The notes under the pieces: model-generated
What the model was told of the DNA's origin: nothing
Databases searched by the model: none
The model's input: the letters and a program-made list of their open reading frames with translations, nothing else
Translations under genes and position numbers: made by a program
In this document: one piece after another, positions 1 to 5,015 of the stretch
Layout of the letters: the number at the start of each line of letters is the position of its first letter
How positions within the stretch are numbered: position 1 is the first letter of the stretch
Assembly: GCA_958445895.1 (NCBI GenBank)
Contig: CAUCTV010000092.1
Location: 1-5,015 of the forward strand
DNA: 5,015 nt
Direction: 5' to 3'
Source of the DNA: an uncultured Collinsella sp.
Lineage (GTDB): Bacteria; Actinomycetota; Coriobacteriia; Coriobacteriales; Coriobacteriaceae

Positions 1-1791
1 GAGGCCGATGGATCGCTGACCGTTGTCGAGGGACGCCAGTTTGATTTCGACGACGACATCAACGGCGTGTTTTGGGAGATCAATACGGGCACCAACCAGC
101 AGGGCGGCACGGCGGGCGTTGACGTGCTGAGTGTCGAGGAAGAGGACACCGCGTTTAACAAAGTCGATAGCGCGAACAAGGGCGACTCTGGCGTCTACAC
201 GGTCGAGCAGACCGGTGACGGCGTAAGGATTAAGGTGTTCAGCCCTCACGAGAGCGGCGACAGCGCAATCTACTACGTGAGCTACACCATGACCGGTGCG
301 GTTATGAACTGGGCCGATACCGCCGAGCTCTACTGGAAGTTCGTGGGTGACGGCTGGTCTGCGGATTCCGATGACGTCGAGATGGAAGTGTGCTTCGCGA
401 ATGCCGCTGCCGGGACGGCGGCCGTCAAGGGCGATAACTTCCGCGCATGGGGCCATGGTCCGCTGACGGGCGACGTGTCGCTCGATGAGGACGAGCCCAT
501 GGTCACCTATACCATTCCCTGCGTGCACCAGGGCGAATTCGCCGAGGCACGCATCGCCTTCCCTAGCGACTGGGTGCCGCAGCTTGCCGCTTCGGGCGAA
601 GATCGCATGTCAACGATCCTGAGCGAAGAGAAGGAATGGGCCGACGAAGCTAACGCCCGCCGTGAGCACGCGCGTGCGGTTGCCGGTGCGATCGCCGTGG
701 CGTGTGTTGTCGTGGCGGTTGCCTATACCGGTGTGATCGTGATGCTCAAGCTGCGCAGGCCCAAGCCCAAGCCGCTCTTCCAGGACGAGTACTTCCGCGA
801 TGTGCCCTCCGCCGACCATCCCGCGGTGCTTGCAGCTCTTATGAGCTGGAACGGCGTGCCCGATCAGGCATATATCGCCACACTGATGAAGCTGACCGAC
901 GACCGCGTGATCAAGCTAGAAGAAGCGACCGAGACCAAGAAGAAGGGTCTGCTCCGTCGCGAAAAAGAGGAGCAGACGTATCGCATCACAGTGACCGACG
1001 AGGCCTGGAAGGCCGCCAAGAAGGACGGCATCGATCGCGACGTGCTCAAGGTTTTCTTCGCTGGCGTTAAGCCCGATAAAGACGGCGTCCGTTCGCGCAC
1101 GTTTAGCGAGCTGGAGGAGTATGCCAGCGAGCGTACTGAATCTGTTGGCGACAAGCTCGAGGACTATCAGAGCACGGTTAAGGGCAAGCTGGAGGAGCGC
1201 GAGTTTATCGCATCGGATGGCACTATCGTGATGGTGGCCGGCCTGGTTCTCGGCATCATCATTGTCTTTGGCATTTTGGGCTCTCTGTTCTATACCGACT
1301 TTGCGGACGCCAACGTCGGTGCCGCTGTGATTTCGATCCCCGTCACGATCGTGGGCTTTGTCCTGAGCTGCACCTTCCGCCGTTACACGCCGGAGGGCGC
1401 CGAGGTGGCGGCTCGCTGTAAAGCGCTCAAGCATTGGCTTGAGGACTTTACGCGCCTGAAGGAGGCCATTCCCAGCGACCTGATCTTGTGGAACAAACTG
1501 CTGGTGATGGGCGTTGCCCTGGGCGTTTCGAAAGAAGTGCTGCGACAGCTGGCCGAGGCCGTGCCTGCGGACCTGCGCAACAGCGACGATTTCTACGACA
1601 ACTACCCCTGCTACTGGTGGTATTACCATCACTACGGCAACGAGTCCCCGCTCGATTCGTTCAACGATGTGTACCACGAGACCATCCGCGAGCTGGCTTC
1701 GAGTTCCGATAGTTCGAGCGGCGGCAGCGGCGGCGGCTTTTCCGGTGGCGGCGGTGGCGGCGTCGGCGGAGGCGGCGGCGGAACGTTCTAG
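1..1791 (+). CDS. DUF2207 family membrane protein, 5' partial
   Basis: This is a predicted membrane-anchored protein of the DUF2207 family, whose function is unknown. The frame is open from base 1, and 596 residues are visible. The first 22 residues, before the GTG at 67, fit the family's N-terminal pattern (DGSLTVVEG, then NGVFWEINTG), so that GTG is internal and the true start with its expected signal peptide lies upstream. A beta-rich extracellular part fills about residues 1-215. A membrane segment follows at about 226-248, then a basic RRPKPKP stretch. A cytoplasmic region contains HPAVLAALMSWNGV...YIATLMKL, which matches the family's conserved helical block. Two more membrane segments lie at about 408-430 and 439-458, followed by TPEGAE and a VMGVALGVSKE block. 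The protein ends in a Ser/Gly tail (about 568-594) closing GGGTF, typical of the family. A terminator follows 15 bases after the TAG, so it is the last gene of its unit. The family call is secure; the role is not known. Confidence 0.88.
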   Translation, partial: EADGSLTVVEGRQFDFDDDINGVFWEINTGTNQQGGTAGVDVLSVEEEDTAFNKVDSANKGDSGVYTVEQTGDGVRIKVFSPHESGDSAIYYVSYTMTGAVMNWADTAELYWKFVGDGWSADSDDVEMEVCFANAAAGTAAVKGDNFRAWGHGPLTGDVSLDEDEPMVTYTIPCVHQGEFAEARIAFPSDWVPQLAASGEDRMSTILSEEKEWADEANARREHARAVAGAIAVACVVVAVAYTGVIVMLKLRRPKPKPLFQDEYFRDVPSADHPAVLAALMSWNGVPDQAYIATLMKLTDDRVIKLEEATETKKKGLLRREKEEQTYRITVTDEAWKAAKKDGIDRDVLKVFFAGVKPDKDGVRSRTFSELEEYASERTESVGDKLEDYQSTVKGKLEEREFIASDGTIVMVAGLVLGIIIVFGILGSLFYTDFADANVGAAVISIPVTIVGFVLSCTFRRYTPEGAEVAARCKALKHWLEDFTRLKEAIPSDLILWNKLLVMGVALGVSKEVLRQLAEAVPADLRNSDDFYDNYPCYWWYYHHYGNESPLDSFNDVYHETIRELASSSDSSSGGSGGGFSGGGGGGVGGGGGGTF

Positions 1792-1805
1792 CGAGCGCTT
1801 GCTTT

Positions 1806-1853
1806 GGGGTGGATCTTTCTGGGCGGTTGCCAGGGAAGATTCATCCCATTTTT
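1806..1853 (+). terminator. Intrinsic terminator of the DUF2207 gene
   Basis: The left arm 1806-1822 pairs with 1830-1847 around the 7-base loop gcggttg. I count 17 pairs, including three G-U pairs, with one bulged G. The stem ends in CCC and is followed by ATTTTTG (five T at 1849-1853). It begins 15 bases after the stop at 1791, the usual place for a rho-independent terminator. Confidence 0.82.
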
Positions 1854-1902
1854 GTGCATCGAAACGGGTCAAACTTTCCGCTGAGGACCTTCGCGCAAGG
1901 GG

Positions 1903-1936
1903 CAGTGGACAAAAAATGCCAAATATGAGTACTGTT
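1903..1936 (+). repeat. Left terminal inverted repeat of the 1903-2136 element
   Basis: It begins CAGTGGAC, runs through an A-rich stretch and ends in CAAATATGAGTACTGTT at 1920-1936. The last 17 bases are exactly complementary to 2103-2119. The ATG at 1925 opens a 13-codon frame (MSTVAALVTYVCT) that stops at 1966, two bases before the central hairpin. I see no ribosome binding site ahead of it. Confidence 0.7.
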
Positions 1937-1967
1937 GCTGCGTTGGTCACATATGTTTGCACATAAT

Positions 1968-2008
1968 AATGGGCTCCTAATGAGAGTACTTCTCGTTAGG
2001 AGCCCATT
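1968..2008. terminator. Strong hairpin inside the repeat, possible terminator
   Basis: The arms 1968-1984 and 1992-2008 form a 17-bp stem with a single G-T wobble and the 7-base loop AGTACTT. On the plus strand the stem runs into ATTTTATTG, a moderate T tract; on the minus strand the following bases are AT-rich but lack a T run. It lies about 180 bases beyond the DUF2207 stop, which already has its own terminator, so it more likely belongs to the repeat element. It could stop transcription from either side between the convergent genes. Confidence 0.65.
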
Positions 2009-2027
2009 TTATTGAACATTTGGGGAG

Positions 2028-2114
2028 TTACGTCAGCTCGTGCAGCTGGTCGTCATGCCTATAAGCATCAAAAATGCCCCGAATCGCTGCTACTAAAAAG
2101 GTAACAGTACTCAT
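2028..2114 (-). other. Possible small ORF of 28 codons inside the repeat
   Basis: An ATG in the right terminal repeat opens a frame starting MSTVTFLVAAIRG and ending DDQLHELT, then TAA. The central hairpin begins 19 bases after the stop, which fits a tiny transcription unit. Against it, I see no Shine-Dalgarno sequence in the 15 bases before the ATG, and I do not recognise the peptide. The frame may be a chance product of the repeat, or the remnant of a longer gene that the element once carried. Confidence 0.18.
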
Positions 2115-2136
2115 ATTTGATGTATTTTGACCACGG
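2103..2136 (-). repeat. Right terminal inverted repeat of the 1903-2136 element
   Basis: Read on the minus strand it begins CCGTGGTC and ends CAAATATGAGTACTGTT, matching the left end in the same order without a gap. The inner 17 bases are identical. The two-sided match over 34 positions argues for a single unit with defined ends rather than chance palindromy. Confidence 0.7.
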
Positions 2137-2160
2137 CTATCTACAAACCCCCTAGGCCAC

Positions 2161-2231
2161 TCATTAGGGACAGACTTAAATGACTAGTTGTTGGGGATCA
2201 GTCATTGGGGACGTTCTTAAATGACTAGGTG
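2161..2231. repeat. Two REP-like direct repeats downstream of the GNAT gene
   Basis: Units 2161-2190 and 2202-2231 match at 25 of 30 positions and share TCATT-GGGAC-CTTAAATGACTAG. Each has inverted ends (TCATT facing AATGA; GTCATT and AATGAC in the second), so each can fold into a small hairpin. They lie just after the 3' end of the leftward GNAT gene, a common place for REP sequences. From memory, similar GTCATT...GGGGACGTTCTTAAATGAC motifs flank IS200-like Y1 (RAYT) transposase genes in several bacteria. No such gene is in this window, so these would be solo copies. Confidence 0.6.
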
Positions 2232-2243
2232 TGGCTGCTTGGG

Positions 2244-2885
2244 CTAGGCTGTTAGATCGAGTTCGTAGAGGAAGCTTTCGCGCGGCATGGCGTGGCGGCG
2301 CTCTTCGCGGTTGGCGCGGTGCGTGGCCGTGCGCTTAAAGCCGTGCAACTCGTAGAACTTCCACGAGCAGTTGGAGTCGGTGTACAGGTGCGCCCTCGTC
2401 GCTCCAAGCGAGGACAGGTGCGAGACTGCGGCATCGAGCAGAACCGTGCCAACGCCCAGGCCATGGACATCGCGATCCACGGCAAGCAGCGTGACCTCGT
2501 TGTCGTGCGGCAACGGGCTGCTCTCGAGCAGACGGTTGTTGGTTCGGATGGTTGCGCGTACAAACGAGAGATACTCGGCGCAGGCATCGGGCTCCAGCTC
2601 ACGCATCTGCGATAGCAGCGCGCGTTCGGTATCCATCCAATGTTCCTTAACGGTGGCGCCGGAGCTCTGTCCCGCACGCGCGAGCGAAATGCCACGCGCC
2701 TGACCGTCAATCACCGCAACCTGCGAAAACGTCGACGACGAAAGGCAGTAGGCAAGGTCGCACGCGGCCTCAAGGCGGTTGTACTCATCGTTATCCGAAT
2801 TGTTATGCCAAAGCTGCTGCAGAATCAGCGCGATGGCGTCGAAGTCTTCGGTGTCAAACGGTCGGTAGAGAACCCGCGAGACCAC
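2244..2885 (-). CDS. GNAT family N-acetyltransferase
   Basis: This is a 213-residue GCN5-related acetyltransferase, expected to transfer the acetyl group of acetyl-CoA to an amine; the substrate is not identifiable. The acetyl-CoA motif lies at about 131-150: a beta strand VTLLAVD, then the pyrophosphate loop HGLGVGTVLL, with His where Gln or Arg is more usual. The C-terminal motif YTDSNCSWKFYELHGF (168-183) is the classic family ending with the conserved Tyr and GF. The N-terminal half (1-125) is longer than in minimal GNATs and mostly helical, and may shape substrate choice. The start is GTG at 2885, with AAAGAGG four bases upstream on the minus strand; no other start fits nearby. It is transcribed away from purH with no partner gene beside it, so context does not suggest a role. 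Confidence 0.9.
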   Translation of the reverse strand: MVSRVLYRPFDTEDFDAIALILQQLWHNNSDNDEYNRLEAACDLAYCLSSSTFSQVAVIDGQARGISLARAGQSSGATVKEHWMDTERALLSQMRELEPDACAEYLSFVRATIRTNNRLLESSPLPHDNEVTLLAVDRDVHGLGVGTVLLDAAVSHLSSLGATRAHLYTDSNCSWKFYELHGFKRTATHRANREERRHAMPRESFLYELDLTA

Positions 2886-2889
2886 AGTG

Positions 2890-2896
2890 CCTCTTT
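2890..2896 (-). promoter_or_regulatory. Ribosome binding site of the GNAT gene
   Basis: On the minus strand AAAGAGG lies four bases before the GTG start at 2885. It is a moderate Shine-Dalgarno sequence with slightly short spacing, and it supports the GTG as the real start. Confidence 0.5.
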
Positions 2897-2921
2897 CTTT
2901 TGCGGATGCATATCGAGCACA

Positions 2922-2927
2922 ATTCTA
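2922..2927 (-). promoter_or_regulatory. Candidate -10 box for the GNAT gene
   Basis: TAGAAT on the minus strand differs from TATAAT at one base and would give a leader of about 30 bases. The -35 region at the right distance (around ATAATT) is poor, so only the -10 box is proposed. Confidence 0.35.
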
Positions 2928-3041
2928 CCACGCCATTGGCATCTAATTATGGTGCCCCTGTGTTCCATGAACTCACCGCGCCCGGTGCTGCGCCCATGCC
3001 CTCCGCTCGCAAGCTTTTTCTGCACATGCGACCGTTGCGGG

Positions 3042-3064
3042 GTGCATCGACGCGCTCGATGCGC
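3042..3064 (+). promoter_or_regulatory. Inverted repeat beside a candidate purH promoter
   Basis: GTGCATCGA and TCGATGCGC form a 9-bp inverted repeat (one G-T pair, seven perfect inner pairs) around CGCGC. It directly abuts TACATT at 3065-3070, a possible -10 box for purH about 90 bases before its start. A repressor bound here would cover the promoter. It does not resemble the Bacillus PurBox. Its role as an operator is inferred from symmetry and position only. Confidence 0.3.
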
Positions 3065-3151
3065 TACATTAAATCAGTATTTTCAATGCCGCTGCGCGAG
3101 CGCTGCAGATCGACGTATCACCGACTCACAGAGCACGGCGGCGTACCAGAC

Positions 3152-3157
3152 AGGAGG
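3152..3157 (+). promoter_or_regulatory. Strong ribosome binding site of purH
   Basis: A perfect AGGAGG ends five bases before the ATG at 3163, which fixes the purH start and suggests efficient translation. Confidence 0.85.
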
Positions 3158-3162
3158 ACTGC

Positions 3163-4770
3163 ATGGGATCTGATGTGAAGATCGCACGCGCGTTGATCTC
3201 GGTTACCGATAAGACGGGCGTCGTCGATTTCGCACGGACGCTGGTCGATGACTTTGGCGTCGAGATCATCTCTACGGGCGGCACGGCTCGTGCCATCGAG
3301 GACGCGGGCGTTCCCGTAACCCCCATCGAGGAGTTCACGGGCTATCCCGAGATGATGGACGGCCGCGTTAAGACCCTGCACCCCAAGGTTCACGGCGCGC
3401 TGCTGGCCCGCCGCGATTCCGAGCAGCACATGCAGGAGGCCGCTCAGCACGGCATTAAGCTGATCGACCTGGTCGTCGTCAACCTGTACGAGTTCGAGAA
3501 GACCGTTGCCAACCCCGAGGTCACCTTCGCGGATGCCATCGAGCACATCGACATCGGCGGTCCCTCCATGCTGCGCTCTGCTGCCAAGAACGCCACGAGC
3601 GTTACCGTCATCTCCGATCCGGCCGACTACGACGCCGTCCTGGCCGAGATGCACGAGACCGGCGGTTGCACCACGCTTTCCACCCGTCGTCGCCTGCAGG
3701 TGAAGGTCTACCAGACCACCGCCGCCTACGACACGGCTATCTCCCGTTGGCTTGCCGCCCAGGCAAGTGACGTGGCGGATACCTCTGCCAAGCTCGAGAT
3801 TTCGCTGGAGAAGGTCGACGACCTGCGCTATGGCGAGAATCCTCAGCAGAAGGCTACGGTCTACCGCTTTGCCGAGGGTTGCGAGAACACCGCGAGCTCG
3901 CAGTTTCCGCTCGTGGGCTCCGAGCAGATCCAGGGCAAGCCGCTCAGCTACAATAACTATCTGGATGCCGATGCCGCTTGGAACCTGGTCCGCGAGTTCG
4001 ACGAGCCTGCCTGCGTGATCCTCAAGCACCAGAACCCCTGCGGCTCCGCCGTTGCCGAGGACATTACGTCCGCTTACGACCGCGCCTTCGCCTGCGATCC
4101 CAAGAGCGCCTTCGGCGGCATCATCGCCTGCAACCGCGAGGTTCCCTTTGAGCTGGTTGAGCATTTTGCCGATCAGAACAAGCAGTTTGTCGAGGTCATC
4201 ATCGCCCCGAGCTACACTGCCGAGGCGCTCGAGCGCATGGCCAAGCGCCCCAACCTGCGCGTGCTGGCTACCGGCGGCGTGGACCACGGCGCCCAGGTGG
4301 AACTGCGCTCCATCGACGGCGGCATGCTGGTGCAGGAGGTCGACCACGTGACCGAGGACCCCGCGACCTTTACGTTCCCCACCGACCGCAAGCCCACCGA
4401 TGCCGAGATGGCCGAGCTCGAGTTTGCCTGGAAGGTCTGCAAGGGCATCAAGTCCAACGCCATCCTGGTCTCCAAGGGCAAGGCCGGCATTGGCATGGGC
4501 CCCGGTCAGCCCAACCGCGTTGACTCTGCGCTGCTTGCCTGCGAGCGCGCCGAGGACTTCTGCGAGCGCGAGGGCGTGGAGAAGGGCGGCTTTGCCTGCG
4601 CAAGCGACGCGTTCTTCCCGTTCCGCGACAACGTCGACGTGCTTGCCGCACACGGCGTGACCTGCATCATCCAGCCCGGCGGCTCCAAGCGCGATGACGA
4701 GAGCATCCAGGCCTGCAACGAGCACAATATTGCGATGGTTTTCACGGGTGCGCGCCACTTCCACCATTAA
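3163..4770 (+). CDS. purH: Bifunctional AICAR formyltransferase / IMP cyclohydrolase
   Basis: PurH performs the last two steps of de novo purine synthesis in the cytoplasm: formyl transfer from 10-formyl-tetrahydrofolate to AICAR, then ring closure to IMP. At 535 residues it has about the usual family length and is complete. The N-terminal MGS-like cyclohydrolase domain shows STGGT (37-41), GRVKTLHPKVHG (67-78), NLYEF (107-111) and IDIGG...RSAAKN (129-143). The formyltransferase part shows RYGENPQQ (222-229), SYNNYLDADAA (262-272), the catalytic Lys-His pair in KHQNPCG (288-294), DPKSAFGGIIA (312-322), KSNAI (430-434) and the closing PGGSKRD and TGARHFHH. Small departures from the commonest sequence are Gln at 290 and GMGPGQPNRV near 444-453. 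AGGAGG before the ATG fixes the start. It stands alone, with no other pur gene beside it here; a purN partner would have to lie elsewhere. Confidence 0.98.
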   Translation: MGSDVKIARALISVTDKTGVVDFARTLVDDFGVEIISTGGTARAIEDAGVPVTPIEEFTGYPEMMDGRVKTLHPKVHGALLARRDSEQHMQEAAQHGIKLIDLVVVNLYEFEKTVANPEVTFADAIEHIDIGGPSMLRSAAKNATSVTVISDPADYDAVLAEMHETGGCTTLSTRRRLQVKVYQTTAAYDTAISRWLAAQASDVADTSAKLEISLEKVDDLRYGENPQQKATVYRFAEGCENTASSQFPLVGSEQIQGKPLSYNNYLDADAAWNLVREFDEPACVILKHQNPCGSAVAEDITSAYDRAFACDPKSAFGGIIACNREVPFELVEHFADQNKQFVEVIIAPSYTAEALERMAKRPNLRVLATGGVDHGAQVELRSIDGGMLVQEVDHVTEDPATFTFPTDRKPTDAEMAELEFAWKVCKGIKSNAILVSKGKAGIGMGPGQPNRVDSALLACERAEDFCEREGVEKGGFACASDAFFPFRDNVDVLAAHGVTCIIQPGGSKRDDESIQACNEHNIAMVFTGARHFHH

Positions 4771-4785
4771 GTAGGGAGGTGGCGC
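4752..4785 (+). other. Hairpin spanning the purH stop codon
   Basis: GCGCCACTTCC (4752-4762) pairs with GGAGGTGGCGC (4775-4785), 11 bp with one wobble, around a 12-base loop that contains the TAA. No T run follows, so it is not a standard terminator. It may protect the mRNA 3' end or simply reflect GC-rich sequence. Confidence 0.45.
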
Positions 4786-4791
4786 TGCGGC

Positions 4792-4884
4792 TTGCCCAAC
4801 CACCGCACCTTGCCGCTCATTCGTCGCCCGCGTACCCAAGTACGCGTCGCTCCTCTTTCACGGCAATCTGCGGCACCTGGGCAA
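4792..4884. repeat. Nested imperfect palindrome downstream of purH
   Basis: The outer arms 4792-4815 and 4861-4884 are inverted copies with 18 of 24 positions matching, including TTGCCCA, CCGCA and TTGCCG blocks. A perfect 7-bp hairpin (CGCGTAC, loop CCAA, GTACGCG) at 4829-4846 shares almost exactly the same centre. No coding frame is convincing here. The shape suggests a folded RNA or an intergenic repeat such as a REP or BIME-like unit; which of these cannot be told from one copy. Confidence 0.5.
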
Positions 4885-4968
4885 CCCTCGCCGACCTGTT
4901 AGGTTGACTGGGGAGGATGGGATGTTATCTCGTCCCTTGGACCGCCTCGCTTCTAAAATTATCTCTGC

Positions 4969-5004
4969 AAAAGACGGCCGCTCCGTTTGGAGGGCCGTCT
5001 TTTT
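4969..5004. terminator. Intrinsic terminator, probably bidirectional
   Basis: AAAAGACGGCC (4969-4979) pairs perfectly with GGCCGTCTTTT (4993-5003), extended by CTCC/GGAG past one bulged G around the loop GTTT. The plus strand ends in five T, and the minus strand also ends in TCTTTT, so it can work both ways. It lies about 200 bases after the purH stop and is the first good terminator for purH. It could also serve a convergent gene beyond the window. Confidence 0.85.
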
Positions 5005-5015
5005 GGTATAAGAGG

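Larger units (their letters stand above)
1903..2136. repeat. MITE-like element with 34-bp terminal inverted repeats
   Basis: The ends 1903-1936 and 2103-2136 are inverted copies that align over 34 positions without a gap. The inner 17 bases (CAAATATGAGTACTGTT) are identical, and the outer part (CAGTGGAC versus CCGTGGTC, then an A-rich stretch) is diverged. The 234-bp unit has no transposase and contains a strong hairpin at 1968-2008. It sits between two convergent genes in unusually AT-rich DNA. I see no clear target-site duplication beside the ends, so the borders are approximate. It may be a small non-autonomous mobile element or another dispersed intergenic repeat. The inverted repeat is directly visible; mobility is inferred. 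Confidence 0.6.

Noticed and set aside
67..69. GTG as the start of the DUF2207 gene
   Set aside because: The frame is open to base 1 and the 22 preceding residues match the family's N-terminal pattern, so the gene begins upstream of the window.
916..1962. Long minus-strand frame opposite the DUF2207 gene
   Set aside because: It lies antisense to a clear family protein, has Ala/Arg-rich shadow composition, and runs through the terminator at 1806-1853.
1903..2231. CRISPR array
   Set aside because: There are only two direct repeats, with diverged sequence and an 11-base gap; the other repeats are inverted ends, and no cas gene is present.
2640..3173. Plus-strand frame running from the GNAT gene into the purH leader
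   Set aside because: It is antisense to GNAT, has an Arg/Cys-rich unlikely composition, and would overlap the purH start.
4752..4785. Terminator directly at the purH stop
   Set aside because: The stem is good but no T run follows; the real terminator is at 4969-5004.
3118..4839. Long open frame on the minus strand across purH
   Set aside because: It is an antisense shadow of GC-rich purH codons: low-complexity Gly/Ala/Leu/Val composition, no recognised domain, and purH itself is certain.

Overview
The window looks like ordinary chromosomal DNA from a GC-rich Gram-positive of the Coriobacteriia, with Collinsella or a close relative the best guess. I base that on GC-rich codon use, purine-rich ribosome binding sites, the gene types, and intergenic DNA with AT-rich patches and repeats. 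The genus is an inference and no database was searched.

Layout. Positions 1-1791 (+) hold the 3' part of a gene for a large membrane-anchored DUF2207-family protein with a glycine-rich tail. Its start lies before the window. A strong intrinsic terminator follows 15 bases after the stop. Positions 1792-2243 contain no convincing gene. They hold that terminator, a roughly 234-bp MITE-like element with 34-bp imperfect terminal inverted repeats and a central 17-bp hairpin, and then two 30-bp direct repeats that resemble REP units. A GNAT acetyltransferase gene runs leftward at 2244-2885. The gap at 2886-3162 separates it from the divergent purH gene and should carry both promoters. purH (3163-4770, +) encodes the bifunctional enzyme for the last two steps of IMP synthesis. 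After purH comes a hairpin across the stop codon, a roughly 93-bp nested palindrome, and a clear terminator at 4969-5004.

The three genes do not form an operon. GNAT and purH are divergent, and GNAT converges on the DUF2207 gene. purH is housekeeping; the other two have no known functional link to it. The least ordinary part is the intergenic DNA. The 1903-2136 element stands out because each inverted end carries the same ATG-AGT-ACT-GTT start, which opens short reading frames that converge on the central hairpin. This is repeat biology rather than clear evidence of a new multi-gene system.
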